Shown: positions 19,050-28,608, numbered from the stretch's first letter. The stretch is 64,000 nt of DNA from JAQBVV01 sp965249205 (GCA_965249205.1 CBDFLL010000001.1:62001-126000), one strand, 5' to 3'. Notes: a model not told the origin generated them from the sequence alone. Translations and numbers: made by a program.

Positions 19050-19952
19050 CTAGCCCGCCTCGCGCACGTAGCGGTTGAACCAGGCCACGGTGCTGGTCCA
19101 GGCCGCGTCCGCCGCTGCCTTGTTGTACCGCTGTGGTGTGGCGTCGTTATTGAAACCATGGACGGCACCAGGGTAGATGTGTCCCTCGTACGTCACGCCA
19201 GCCGCCTTGAGGGCTGCCTCGTACTCCGGCCACGCCGCCACAAGCCGCGCGTCTTCACTACCGTGATGCACCAGCACTGCAGCCTTAATCTTCGGCACAT
19301 CAGCGACAGGCGGCGCACCGCCGTAGTACGGAGCGGCGGCATGCAGGTCAGCACCCATACGCACCGCCAGTGCGTTGGACACGCCGCCGCCAAAGCAGAA
19401 GCCGGTCACGCCGAGACGCCCCGAACTGTCCGAACGATTCTTCAGCCACATCGCGGCCGCATACAGGTCCTCGCCCATCTTCGGGCGGTCGACCTCTCGG
19501 AACATCGCTCCGCCTCTCTCGTCATCGCCTGGATAGCCCCCCACGGAGGTCAGCCCGTCCGGCGCGAAGGTCATGAAGTTCTCGAGGGCCAGGCGGCGAG
19601 CGACGTCTTCAATGTGCGGGTTCAGCCCTCTGTTCTCGTGGATCACGAGGACGGCCGGCAGTCGGTCGGTACCAGCGCCGGCCGGACGTACAAGCAATCC
19701 CTCTATGCTGCCATTGCCATTCGGGGACGGCACCGTGGCACGTTCGGTGTCGATACGCGGGTCGGTCGGCGCCACCTGCTGGGCCGCAGCGTAGTTCGGC
19801 ATCAACTGGTCCACAATGGCCGCGGCGGCCACGCTGGAGACAGCGACCTTCTTTACGCGATCGAGAAACGAACGGCGGTCGATCTCGCCGTGAATAAAGA
19901 GGTTATAGGCGTCGATCGCCTCCCGGGGCGGTGGTAGTGTCGTCGGCTCCAT
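19050..19952 (-). CDS. Dienelactone hydrolase family protein (YghX-like)
   Basis: This 300-residue alpha/beta-hydrolase has the DLH catalytic set: Cys186 in GFCFGGG, Asp234 in HGSEDARL and His265 in GAVHGFNN, with Glu106 in IHENRGL as the partner that activates the cysteine. The N-terminus contains DRRSFLDRVKK followed by a hydrophobic stretch, as in YghX-type proteins; it resembles a Tat signal but begins late, at residue 25. It probably hydrolyses dienelactones or related esters. The start is supported by the purine-rich AGAGGAG about 9 bases upstream. A terminator follows the gene. Confidence 0.88.
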   Translation of the reverse strand: MEPTTLPPPREAIDAYNLFIHGEIDRRSFLDRVKKVAVSSVAAAAIVDQLMPNYAAAQQVAPTDPRIDTERATVPSPNGNGSIEGLLVRPAGAGTDRLPAVLVIHENRGLNPHIEDVARRLALENFMTFAPDGLTSVGGYPGDDERGGAMFREVDRPKMGEDLYAAAMWLKNRSDSSGRLGVTGFCFGGGVSNALAVRMGADLHAAAPYYGGAPPVADVPKIKAAVLVHHGSEDARLVAAWPEYEAALKAAGVTYEGHIYPGAVHGFNNDATPQRYNKAAADAAWTSTVAWFNRYVREAG

Positions 19953-20150
19953 AGCAGCAGCTCCTCTTCAGAATGTCCAGGGCTAGAGCGTATCGGCGGA
20001 GGATACCACGGGGTGGCTGACCGGCAGCACGTGGCGATCGCCGCAGGCACCTCGGGGGCCGCGCCGTATCGGAAGCGTCCGGCCCCTCCGCAGATCGCGC
20101 CATCGCCCTCCCTGCCGCGCTCGCCTGTGCTGCTTTCCCGTCGCTGGTGT

Positions 20151-21453
20151 CTAGCAGGCTGCTGAAGAACCCGGGTGATCGGGCCGTTTTCTAAGGATCA
20201 TGCGAGTCACCACCGACCGACAACGGTGCGCACGGCTGTGCGCTGGCCCCGATCAAGGGGCCGGCGACACGCGCGGCCGGTGATCAGGGACACCTCGCCT
20301 CCAGATTCCGCAGCCGGACCAAGTTATAGACCGTGGCGGCGAAGGTAAGCTGCCAATCCACGAGGGCGACACCGCGATGCCGGAGTTTGCGCAAGCCGCC
20401 GACGGTCTTCATCCAGCCAAAGACCTGTTCTACGAGTTTCCGTTTCCGCTGACTGACGTGATAGCCCGCATGCCGCGTGGTCCGGCCATCGATCGCACTC
20501 CAGCGGACCTTCTGAGCAACGTGGGGCGTGACGGCCCGGATACGGACAGCGGCCACAAAGCTTGCCACATCGTAGCCCTTGTCCGCCCCGACCGTGCTGC
20601 CCGGCGGCGCGCTGGCCTCCAGCAACAGCGCCGCTGCCTCGCGTTCGGCGGTCCCCGTCGCGTGAGTCGCGCAGACGTTGGCGACAAGTCCCTGTCGATT
20701 GTCCAGCAGCACGTGGCCCAGATACGCCAGCTTGGCTTCCTTCCCCTGGCCCTTCCGAGGCAGCATCGCCTCCGGATCGGTCGTCGACTGGTGCGTGTCG
20801 TTGCGCCGCCGCTCCCCGTGGAAGTTGACCGTGGGATTCCCGGGGTCATCGGGCGGGTCGCTCTCCGCCGCGTCCCGGCACCGAAAGCTCTTCAGGCTGG
20901 CCCACGCTTCCAATTGGGTCCCATCCACAGTGAAGTGTTCGTCCGAGAGCAGCCCGGCCGCCCGCGCGTGGGCCTGCACCGCATCAAAGAAGGCGGCCGC
21001 GAGATCGCCCGCCAGCAGCCGGTCGCGATTCTTGGTAAACGTGGTGGGATGCCAAACCGGGTCGTCCAAATTCAAGCCCACGAACCAGCGGAACAGCAGG
21101 TTGTAATTGAGCTCTTCCATCAGCAGCCGCTCGCTCCGCACCGTGTAGAGCACCTGCAGCAACAACGCGCGCAGCAGCTGTTCCGGCGGGATCGACGGAC
21201 GCCCTGTGTTGGCGTACAGGCCGGCGAACCTGCGCGACATCGTTCTCAGCGCTTCGTCCGTCAGCGCGCGAACCGCGCGGAGCGGATGGTCGGCTGGCAC
21301 GCGCTGTTCCGGCGACAGGTAGCTGAACATGTGAGTGCTTTGCTCATCGTGTCCGCGCATGATGGGGCTCCCTTCAGCGGTGTTGGGAGCATGGTAGTAC
21401 GCCGGGATCGATCTGTCGATCCCATTTCACGGAGTTTTTCAGCAGCCTGCTAG
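20151..21453. mobile_element. Complete IS5-family insertion sequence with CTAG target duplication
   Basis: The ends at 20155 and 21449 are inverted repeats beginning CAGGCTGCTGAA(G/A)AAC, 15 of 16 positions alike. Both are flanked by CTAG (20151-20154 and 21450-21453), the target duplication typical of IS5-group elements. The 1295-bp element carries one transposase gene. It inserted 15 bases beyond the stop of nrdJ, and the upstream flank holds no recognised gene, so it seems to have disrupted no coding sequence. Intact ends and an intact gene suggest it is recent and may be active. Confidence 0.92.
20284..21360 (-). CDS. IS5 family DDE transposase
   Basis: This 358-residue transposase has an N-terminal helical domain (LSPEQRVPADHPLRAVR, RPSIPPEQLLRALLLQ) and a DDE catalytic domain: Asp in FTVDGTQLEAW, Asp in VGADKGYD and Glu in LVEQVFGWMKT. 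The C-terminal signature GGLRKLRHRG fits the IS5 family. It cuts and joins the element ends at 20155 and 21449. The frame is intact and fills most of the element. The start at ATG 21360 lies 90 bases inside the right end. Confidence 0.94.
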   Translation of the reverse strand: MRGHDEQSTHMFSYLSPEQRVPADHPLRAVRALTDEALRTMSRRFAGLYANTGRPSIPPEQLLRALLLQVLYTVRSERLLMEELNYNLLFRWFVGLNLDDPVWHPTTFTKNRDRLLAGDLAAAFFDAVQAHARAAGLLSDEHFTVDGTQLEAWASLKSFRCRDAAESDPPDDPGNPTVNFHGERRRNDTHQSTTDPEAMLPRKGQGKEAKLAYLGHVLLDNRQGLVANVCATHATGTAEREAAALLLEASAPPGSTVGADKGYDVASFVAAVRIRAVTPHVAQKVRWSAIDGRTTRHAGYHVSQRKRKLVEQVFGWMKTVGGLRKLRHRGVALVDWQLTFAATVYNLVRLRNLEARCP

Positions 21454-21468
21454 TCGCGCGTCGGCTCC

Positions 21469-24453
21469 CTACGCGCAGCCAGACGTCGTGCCGCAATTGG
21501 TGCACTTGTAGCAGGACCCGCTGCGAATCATCAGGGAGCCACACGTCGAGCAGGGCGGGGCATCCTCATGGTTCTGGATCGCCGCGAATTCGGATGGCCC
21601 GGCTGTTGTCTTCGCCTGATCGTTCGACGCCCCATGCGACTCTGCACCAACCGTCGGCTCGAGTCCACTGGGGACCGACACGGCCTCGCCTGCCGGACCG
21701 GCCACCGCAGTCGACTCGTCGTCCGCCGACGTCTCGCGCATGTTCACACCCGCGTTGAACTGCGCCTCCTGCGACAGGAACTTCGTGGCCATCCATCGGA
21801 AGATGTAGTCGACGATCGACTTCGCGATCCGCACCTCTGGGTTCTTCGTCATCCCAGATGGCTCAAAGCGCGCATGACTGAACTTATCGACCAGGACCGG
21901 CAGCGGCACGCCGTACTGCAGCGCGTAGGAAATCGCCTGTGCAAACGCATCGGCGAAGCCGGAAATCGTCGAGCCCTCCTTCGCCATCGTCAGAAAGATC
22001 TCGCCGGGCGTCCCGTCAGGAAAGAGGCCAACGGTGATGTAGCCCTCGTGCCCGGCGATGTCGAACTTGTGCGTGAGCGAATTTCGTTCATCGGCCAATT
22101 TCCGCCGCGTCGGACGCTCGACCTCCTTCACGACTTCATGCACGACCTCTTGCGGGCGGGCCTGGATGTCCGCGACTGAACCAGCGCCGACGCCCGTCGT
22201 GGTGATGCGGGTGTCCGCCACGCCAGCTCTCGACGTATTGAGGGGCTGCGTCCGCTTGCTGCCATCGCGATAGATTGAGATCGCCTTGGCCCCAAGGCGC
22301 CATGATTCCAGGTAGGCCTGCTCAATCTCTTCAACGGTCGCATTGCGGGGGACATTTACGGTCTTACTGATGGCGCCGGAGATAAACGGCTGCGTCGCGC
22401 CCATCATGCGGATGTGGCCCATGTAGTCGATCGACCGTTCACCTTGCGAGGGTTTGAACGCGCAGTCGAACACAGGCAGGTGCTCCTCGTTGAGGAACGG
22501 CGCACCCTCGATCGTCTCGTGCTCGTCGATGAAGTGCACGATCGCCTCGATTTCCGGCTTGGTATACCCGAGCTTGTCGAGCGCCATCGGCACGGTGGTA
22601 TTGACGATTTTCATCAGACCGCCGCCCACAAGCTTCTTGTATTTCACGAGCGCGATATCCGGTTCAACGCCGGTAGTATCACAGTCCATCATGTAGCCGA
22701 TCGTGCCCGTCGGCGCCAGCACCGTGGCCTGCGCGTTGCGGAAGCCGAAATCCTCGCCGAGTTCCACGACCTCATCCCAGGCCTGCTTCGCGCCGGCGAA
22801 CAGGTCGGACGGCACAGACGTCGCGTTGATCTCGCCAACCGCGTCACGGTGCTTGCGCATGACGCGGAGAAAGGCCTCACGATTCCTCTCGTAGCCACCA
22901 AACGGACCGCCATGATCCCGCGCGATCCGCGCCGATTGCGCGTAGGCTTCCCCGGTCATCACCGCCGTGATCGCCGCGGCGTACGCTCGTCCCTCGTCGC
23001 TGTCATACGGCTGTCCGCGTGACATAAGGAGCGCGCCCAGGTTCGCATACCCGAGACCCAGGGGCCGGAACTCGCGGCTGTTCTTCTCGATGGCTTTGGT
23101 CGGGTAGCTCGAGTTGGGGACGATGATCTCCTGCGCTGTCAGGAGCGTGCGGCACGCGGACCGGAACGCCGTCACGTCCAATTCACCGTCCGACTTCACG
23201 AATTTCATGAGGTTGATCGACGCCAGATTGCACGCCGAATCATCCAGGAACATGTATTCCGAACAGGGGTTGCTCGCGTTGATCCGGTCTGTCTCGGGGC
23301 AGGTGTGCCAATCGTTGACGGTCGTGTCGAACTGCATGCCGGGGTCACCACACACCCAGGTCCCCTCCGCGATCTGTCGCATGAGATCGCGGGCTTTATA
23401 GGTATCCACAACATCGCCATTGCGCACGGCCTTGGTCTGCCACTCTCCGTCATCCAGGACAGCCCGCATGAAGTCGTCTGTCACGCGCACGCTGTTGTTG
23501 GAGTTCTGGAAGAAGATCGACCCGTACGCCACGCCGGTGAATGACCCGTCGTAGCCAGCGTCAATGAGGGCCCACGCTTTCTTCTCTTCCTCGACCTTGC
23601 AGCCGATGAAATCCGCGATGTCGGGATGGTCCGCGTTGAGAATGACCATCTTGGCCGCGCGGCGCGTCTTACCACCTGACTTGATCACGCCAGCAAACGC
23701 GTCGTAGCCCTTCATGAACGAGACTGGACCACTGGCGGTGCCGCCACCCGCCAGCAACTCTTTCGATGAGCGGATGGAGGAAAGGTTGCTGCCGGTGCCG
23801 GAACCAAACTTGAACAACATGCCTTCGGTCCTGGCGAGCGTCAGAATCGAGTCCATCGTGTCTTCAACGGCGTTGATGAAACACGCCGAACACTGCGGCG
23901 CCTTCTCGAACCCGCAGTTGAACCAGACGGGGCTGTTGAACGCCGCCTTCTGACAGACGAGCAAGTGCTTCAGCTCCCCAGTAAACGACTGCAGCGCATC
24001 TTCGCTGGCAAAGTATTTCTGCTCCCCCGCCCAGCGCGCGATGGTGTCGACCACCCGGCCGATCAACTGCTTCACGCTGTGCTCGCGCTCAGGCGACCCG
24101 AGCTGACCGCGGAAGTATTTGGACACGACGATGTTGGTGGCCTGCTGGGACCAGAGCGCTGGGGTCTCGACCTCGTGCTGCTCGAAAACCACGTGGCCCT
24201 TTTCGTTCCCAATCACCGCCGATCGAGTCTCCCACTCGACTTCGTCGAACGGATCCACGCCCGGCAGAGTGAAATAGCGGGGAAACTCCAGCCCCGGTGC
24301 CGCGCTATCACTCGGCTCAACCGTTTTCCGCCCGCGAGACGACTCGGGGACCGGCGACGCGGGCGTCGCTTCAGTTGATTGTGTTTGCTGAGCAGATGCG
24401 GCTGCTTCGCGGGCTGGGCCTGATTCCATGAGTCCTCCGAACAACGAATGCAC
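21469..24453 (-). CDS. nrdJ: Adenosylcobalamin-dependent (class II) ribonucleotide reductase
   Basis: This 994-residue class II enzyme reduces ribonucleotides to deoxyribonucleotides using coenzyme B12, with or without oxygen. Features include FNSPVWFNCGF (about 160), the ACFINAVED loop, the active-site NPCSEYMFLDDSACNLASINL region (its first 20 residues carry both key cysteines), and the PTGTIGYMMDCDTTG phosphate-binding stretch. The C-terminus has CSTCGS and CYKCTNCG, a zinc-ribbon that also supplies reducing cysteines. The first 55 residues are low-complexity. It is a single gene with its own sigma70 promoter and NrdR boxes upstream, so the NrdR repressor probably controls it. No cobalamin riboswitch is seen. 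Confidence 0.95.
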   Translation of the reverse strand: MHSLFGGLMESGPAREAAASAQQTQSTEATPASPVPESSRGRKTVEPSDSAAPGLEFPRYFTLPGVDPFDEVEWETRSAVIGNEKGHVVFEQHEVETPALWSQQATNIVVSKYFRGQLGSPEREHSVKQLIGRVVDTIARWAGEQKYFASEDALQSFTGELKHLLVCQKAAFNSPVWFNCGFEKAPQCSACFINAVEDTMDSILTLARTEGMLFKFGSGTGSNLSSIRSSKELLAGGGTASGPVSFMKGYDAFAGVIKSGGKTRRAAKMVILNADHPDIADFIGCKVEEEKKAWALIDAGYDGSFTGVAYGSIFFQNSNNSVRVTDDFMRAVLDDGEWQTKAVRNGDVVDTYKARDLMRQIAEGTWVCGDPGMQFDTTVNDWHTCPETDRINASNPCSEYMFLDDSACNLASINLMKFVKSDGELDVTAFRSACRTLLTAQEIIVPNSSYPTKAIEKNSREFRPLGLGYANLGALLMSRGQPYDSDEGRAYAAAITAVMTGEAYAQSARIARDHGGPFGGYERNREAFLRVMRKHRDAVGEINATSVPSDLFAGAKQAWDEVVELGEDFGFRNAQATVLAPTGTIGYMMDCDTTGVEPDIALVKYKKLVGGGLMKIVNTTVPMALDKLGYTKPEIEAIVHFIDEHETIEGAPFLNEEHLPVFDCAFKPSQGERSIDYMGHIRMMGATQPFISGAISKTVNVPRNATVEEIEQAYLESWRLGAKAISIYRDGSKRTQPLNTSRAGVADTRITTTGVGAGSVADIQARPQEVVHEVVKEVERPTRRKLADERNSLTHKFDIAGHEGYITVGLFPDGTPGEIFLTMAKEGSTISGFADAFAQAISYALQYGVPLPVLVDKFSHARFEPSGMTKNPEVRIAKSIVDYIFRWMATKFLSQEAQFNAGVNMRETSADDESTAVAGPAGEAVSVPSGLEPTVGAESHGASNDQAKTTAGPSEFAAIQNHEDAPPCSTCGSLMIRSGSCYKCTNCGTTSGCA

Positions 24454-24567
24454 CCACCCCGTCGGGCATTCGCGACGTATGCTGAAAATCGCGCTCTAGA
24501 CGATCTGGGGAATTCGCCTCGGCCTGGAGCTGGGAGGTCCGGCCTCACCTCTTCAAGCGCGAGCGCA

Positions 24568-24596
24568 AATATGCGCCCTGGAGATTCGCTTGTCAA
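24568..24596 (-). promoter_or_regulatory. Sigma70-type promoter of nrdJ
   Basis: On the minus strand a perfect -35 box TTGACA (24596-24591) is followed after 17 bases by CATATT (24573-24568), matching the -10 consensus at four of six positions. Transcription would begin near 24560, giving a leader of about 107 bases before the ATG at 24453. Confidence 0.7.
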
Positions 24597-24603
24597 TAAA
24601 AAA

Positions 24604-24651
24604 CCACAATATATAGCGCTTTTCTATTAGGGCATGCGCAATATCTGCCCC
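24604..24651. promoter_or_regulatory. Tandem NrdR boxes upstream of nrdJ
   Basis: Box 1 (24604-24619) contains CAATATATAG, a full match to the palindromic core CWATATATWG of the NrdR consensus. Box 2 (24636-24651) contains CAATATCTGC, which keeps the left half and loses the last bases. The two start 32 bases apart, about three helical turns, the usual NrdR arrangement. They lie just upstream of the -35 box, so NrdR bound with ATP/dATP probably represses nrdJ. Confidence 0.72.
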
Positions 24652-24680
24652 GTTGGCCCGGGATGCCCCGGCAGCAAATG

Positions 24681-25322
24681 TCAGCGACCGACCAGTTCCA
24701 GGGCGAGGGCGGCGGCCTTCTCGGCGAGCGTCGCCGCAAAGATCAGATTTCTGTCCCGTAACGCCTGCTGAGCCTGTGCGGTGAACCGCTCAGACTGTTC
24801 GTACTGCGACCGCCCCGCGGCGCTGAGCCGACTGACGTTCACACCGGCCCTGCCGCGTGCGGCGCGTGCCAGCATCGCCCGCACGTTCGATTCTGTCGCC
24901 GCGGTGGAACCCGACCCGGCCCGCAGGTCGCCTGTGCCTCCAAACACACCAGGAGCCTCTGGTTCCTCTGCTGGAGGCGTCGGTCGAGGCCTCGACTCGG
25001 TCACCGGTCGGGAGGACGCGGTGGGAGGCGCGGCCGCAGCGGGCACCGCAGCTGGCTCCGGCACGGCCTCGGGAATCACCAGCGCCTCAACAGGCGCCAG
25101 TACCCGCTGGGGAGGGGCGGGCACCAGCAAGGGCGGACCATCTGGTACGGTTTCGGCTCGCGCCTTCGCGCACGCGGCACCCCCGACCCCAAGCACCATA
25201 GCCCCCAACACCAGGGGGCACAGTGCCCCCGCGCGTCGGGCCCCACGAACACGGCCAGGCTTGATACGCCGTTGGCGCTGTACCGCACGCCGGCGGAAAC
25301 CGGAAAGTCTGGCTATGTGCAT
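24681..25322 (-). CDS. Small proline/alanine-rich lipoprotein-like protein
   Basis: This 213-residue protein starts with a basic stretch and a hydrophobic segment (about 34-50) ending in GVGGAACAK, which could be a lipobox with Cys51. A long Pro/Ala-rich linker (about 60-125) then leads to a helical C-terminal region (about 140-210, motif AQQALRDRNLIFAATLAEKA). The start lies two bases after the stop of the histidine kinase, so it is co-transcribed with the two-component system and may be a cell-surface accessory. I do not recognise the family; an internal start nearer the hydrophobic segment is possible. Confidence 0.6.
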   Translation of the reverse strand: MHIARLSGFRRRAVQRQRRIKPGRVRGARRAGALCPLVLGAMVLGVGGAACAKARAETVPDGPPLLVPAPPQRVLAPVEALVIPEAVPEPAAVPAAAAPPTASSRPVTESRPRPTPPAEEPEAPGVFGGTGDLRAGSGSTAATESNVRAMLARAARGRAGVNVSRLSAAGRSQYEQSERFTAQAQQALRDRNLIFAATLAEKAAALALELVGR

Positions 25323-25324
25323 AT

Positions 25325-27205
25325 TCAGATCGCGATCGCGCGCGGCAGCAACAGCCGAAACGCCGTGCCTCGCCCCAACGTTGACTGCACCTCGATCTCC
25401 CCCTCATGCATCTGCATGATCCGGTACACCATCGAAAGACCGATCCCGGTACCATGATCCTTCGTCGAATAGTAGAGGTCAAAGATCTTCTCAAGATCCT
25501 CGGGCCCGATGCCGACGCCAGTGTCTTCAACGCGCACCTCCACCCGATTCTGGGACACCGCTGCGCACGCGAGCCGAAGCGTGCCGCCGTCGGGCATCGC
25601 TTGGCAGGCATTGATCGCCAGGTTCAGCAATACCTGGCGCAGCATTGCGGCGTCTCCGCTCACCTCCGGCAGCGACGCCGGGGCGTCGAGCACCAGCGTG
25701 ACACCGCTGGCATGGGCTTCCGACTCGATCAACGGTCGCGCCTCCTCCAGCAACGCCGTGAGATCGATCGGCTCGGGCCTCAGTTCTTCGGGTCTCGTGA
25801 ACTTCAGGAAGCCCTGCACCACCTCGTCCAGGCGGCGAATCTCACCTTCCATGAGCTCGACGTGCTGGAGGGCACCCTGGACCACCGGGCCGGACGCATG
25901 TGCATGCTCGGCCCCGGCGAGCCCGATGACCGCGCCGGACGCGATGGCGGGCTCCGGTTCTGGGGCAACGCCAAGCGCGGCATCACGAATCTTCGTTCGC
26001 AACAGCTCCAAGTGAATCATCATCGCGTTCAGAGGATTCTTCACCTCATGCGCGACACCCGCCGTGAGCCGGCCAAGCGCAACCAGTTTTGCCGAGGACG
26101 CAATCGTCGACTGTACTTGCGACAAACGCGCGACATTCCTCGACACGAGCAACACGCCCACCAGTGCTTTGTCGGTGGCTTCGACCGCATGCGTCGTGAG
26201 CGACACATCGCCGCCCAGGAGTGCACGGACCGGCCCGCGCGCACTCCGGGCGGCGAGGGTCTCCTCGACAATCGTGCGGTACGGGTGCCCATCGGGCAGC
26301 AGCGTGCGTACCGATTGCCCGATGGCGTCCGCGGGAAGCGTCGGCTGCATGGACGGGTTACTGAACAGCAATTCCCCGGACGGGTTGAATAGCGCCACGG
26401 CGTCTGCCAGGTCGTCCAGAGGCGAGTACGGGTCAGCGCCCTGGCCGGCCAGGGCGTCACGGTCCGCGGAGAGCCGTTGGCTCACACTGTTAAAAAACGT
26501 CCCCAGTTCGCCAAACTCGTCTCCCGGCGGGAGGTCGAGGGTCACGCCAAACTCGCCCTGACCCAATCGCGTGAGTCCGCTGCGGATCACGTGGATCGGG
26601 CGCAAGAGCAATTGCGCCAACAACGCCGCTACGAGCACGGCCACGCCCAATGCCAGCGCCGCGGTCCACAGCGCCGGACCCAACGCCGTGTCCAGCTGCT
26701 GTCGCATCAGGAGCGTCGAGATGCCGATACGAATCGATCCGAAGGCCTCGTCGCCGAGCATCATCGGCTGGCGCACCTCAAGCGTCCGACCCTCTTCGGA
26801 ATACATCGCGCGGAGCTGCTGAACCGGCCCTTGTTCAAGAAGCTCGGCCAGATCGGCCCCCTCCTCGCGCGGCAACCCCACCAGCGTCGCATCGCTGGCG
26901 GCGACGACCGTCCCATTTGCGTCGAGGATGAAGGCACCGGTTTCCGTCTCACCGTAGATGGCGGATTCGAGAATGGCGCGAAGACCAGGATCGGCACCCA
27001 GCGCCTCGTAGGGCGCTGGGCTGCCCGGCACCACCTCGCGAGCCCGATGAAAGATGGCGCTCGACAGCAGTTGACCGCGTGCGTGGCTCTCGCGCAGCAC
27101 CACCTGGGCGAGTTGCGTGACGTGCAGCCCGCTTAGCGCCGCGACAGCGACGGCGACAATCGCCGTCACGCCCGCAATCTGTTTGCCTTTGATTCCCAGA
27201 CGCAC
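25325..27205 (-). CDS. NtrB-type membrane sensor histidine kinase
   Basis: This 626-residue kinase starts with GTG. A first membrane helix (about 10-28) and a second (about 180-205) enclose a periplasmic sensor region; HAMP and PAS domains follow. The phosphorylated histidine is His386 in GVAHEVKNPLN, and the ATP-binding boxes are NLAINACQAM, VEDTGVGIG and HGTGIGLS. The dimerisation hairpin has an extra Ala/Pro/Gly-rich segment of roughly 25-30 residues after its first helix. It lies 20 bases downstream of the sigma54 response regulator gene and should phosphorylate that protein. The signal is unknown. Confidence 0.92.
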   Translation of the reverse strand: MRLGIKGKQIAGVTAIVAVAVAALSGLHVTQLAQVVLRESHARGQLLSSAIFHRAREVVPGSPAPYEALGADPGLRAILESAIYGETETGAFILDANGTVVAASDATLVGLPREEGADLAELLEQGPVQQLRAMYSEEGRTLEVRQPMMLGDEAFGSIRIGISTLLMRQQLDTALGPALWTAALALGVAVLVAALLAQLLLRPIHVIRSGLTRLGQGEFGVTLDLPPGDEFGELGTFFNSVSQRLSADRDALAGQGADPYSPLDDLADAVALFNPSGELLFSNPSMQPTLPADAIGQSVRTLLPDGHPYRTIVEETLAARSARGPVRALLGGDVSLTTHAVEATDKALVGVLLVSRNVARLSQVQSTIASSAKLVALGRLTAGVAHEVKNPLNAMMIHLELLRTKIRDAALGVAPEPEPAIASGAVIGLAGAEHAHASGPVVQGALQHVELMEGEIRRLDEVVQGFLKFTRPEELRPEPIDLTALLEEARPLIESEAHASGVTLVLDAPASLPEVSGDAAMLRQVLLNLAINACQAMPDGGTLRLACAAVSQNRVEVRVEDTGVGIGPEDLEKIFDLYYSTKDHGTGIGLSMVYRIMQMHEGEIEVQSTLGRGTAFRLLLPRAIAI

Positions 27206-27225
27206 TTACGACTCTTTCACCGCTC

Positions 27226-28608
27226 TCAACTCGTCGGCGAACCTCGTTGCCGCATTTTGTTCAACTTGTTGTGCAACGTCTTGAGACTGATGCCGAGTAT
27301 CTCCGCCGCGCGCGTCTTGTTGTCGCCCGTATGCTCGAGCGTCATCAGGATCAGCCGACGTTCCCCCTCCTCCGCCGTCGTCCCAGGCGAGAGCGAGATC
27401 GCCGAGCTGAGGTCCTCTGCCGAATCGACGACCAGCGGCGGAAGGTGTTTCGGCTCGATAAATTCACCCGCACTCAGGATGACGGCGCGCTCGATGACAT
27501 TGCGGAGCTCGCGCACGTTCCCTGGCCATGCGTGCCGCTCCAGAATGCTCATCGCTGCATGGTCAGCAGCCGACACCACCTTGCCGTAACGCTCGTTGAA
27601 CTCACCGATGAACGACTGAATCAGCAGCGGAAGGTCCTCTGTCCGCTGACGCAACGGCGGCAGCTCGATCGAAAACACGTTCAGGCGGTAGTACACGTCC
27701 TCACGAAGCCTGCCGTCCTTCACTGCGTCCGACGGCACGGCATTGGTGGCGGCGATGATCCGTACGTCAACACGTTGCTCCGACCGACCGCCCAGGCGTC
27801 GGAACGTGCGCTCCTGAAGGACGCGAAGCAATTTCGCCTGCGTCGCGGAAGTCATCTCCGCGATTTCGTCGAGAAACAGCGTGCCGCGATTGGCCAGCTC
27901 GAAGCAGCCCTCGCGGCGTTCAGAGGCTCCGGTGAAGGCCCCCTTCTCGTGCCCGAAAATCTCGCTCTCGAGCAGGGTCTCGGGGATCGCTGCACAATTG
28001 ATGGGGACAAACGGCATGCGCTCGCGCGGCGAGAGCTGATGGATCATCTGCGCAACGACCTCTTTGCCGGTTCCCGACTCCCCCCAAATCAGGACCGACG
28101 CCGACGTCGGCGCGGCCTGCTCGACAATCTGGTAGACCTTGCGCATCTGCGCGCTGCTTCCGATCAACCGACCAAAGGTGCCTTGCCCGCCGAGTTGGCG
28201 CCGCAGTACCTTGACTTCGCGACGGGTGTTTTGACGCTCGACGATTTTGTCGAGCAGGATCTTCAGCCTCTGCGGCTCGATCGGCTTGGTGAGATAGTCG
28301 TACGCGCCTTCCTTGATCGCTTCCACCGCCGTCTCTACCGTACCTTGAGCGGTCAGGATCACGACGGTGACATCGCTACCCTCCGCTTTGAGGGCGCGCA
28401 GCAGTTCCATGCCGCCCATACGAGGCATGACCAGGTCACTGATCACGATGGTTGGCCGGAAGGCGGTGATACGCTGAAGTGCTTCCTCGCCCTCAGCGGC
28501 GGCTTCGGTGGCGAACCCCCACGCGCGTACAAGCTCGGTCAGTCCGAGCCGTGTCGCGGGGTCGTCTTCGACGACCAGGACGCGATCGTGAGAAGTCGTG
28601 GACGTCAT
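27226..28608 (-). CDS. NtrC-family sigma54 response regulator
   Basis: This 460-residue protein has a receiver domain with phospho-acceptor Asp58 (ISDLVMPRMGG), a sigma54-activating AAA+ domain with Walker A GESGTGKE (176-183) and the sigma54-contact loop GAFTGA (223-228), and a Fis-type HTH at the C-terminus (TRAAEILGISLKTLHNKLNKM, first 20 residues). It binds enhancer sites and drives open-complex formation by sigma54 polymerase. The kinase gene follows directly. It diverges from the CPBP gene across 79 bases. The targets are unknown. Confidence 0.94.
   Translation of the reverse strand: MTSTTSHDRVLVVEDDPATRLGLTELVRAWGFATEAAAEGEEALQRITAFRPTIVISDLVMPRMGGMELLRALKAEGSDVTVVILTAQGTVETAVEAIKEGAYDYLTKPIEPQRLKILLDKIVERQNTRREVKVLRRQLGGQGTFGRLIGSSAQMRKVYQIVEQAAPTSASVLIWGESGTGKEVVAQMIHQLSPRERMPFVPINCAAIPETLLESEIFGHEKGAFTGASERREGCFELANRGTLFLDEIAEMTSATQAKLLRVLQERTFRRLGGRSEQRVDVRIIAATNAVPSDAVKDGRLREDVYYRLNVFSIELPPLRQRTEDLPLLIQSFIGEFNERYGKVVSAADHAAMSILERHAWPGNVRELRNVIERAVILSAGEFIEPKHLPPLVVDSAEDLSSAISLSPGTTAEEGERRLILMTLEHTGDNKTRAAEILGISLKTLHNKLNKMRQRGSPTS

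Noticed and set aside
24454..24567. Cobalamin riboswitch in the nrdJ leader
   Set aside because: No B12-box-like conserved sequence or paired structure was evident in the leader of about 107 bases, which is also short for that riboswitch.
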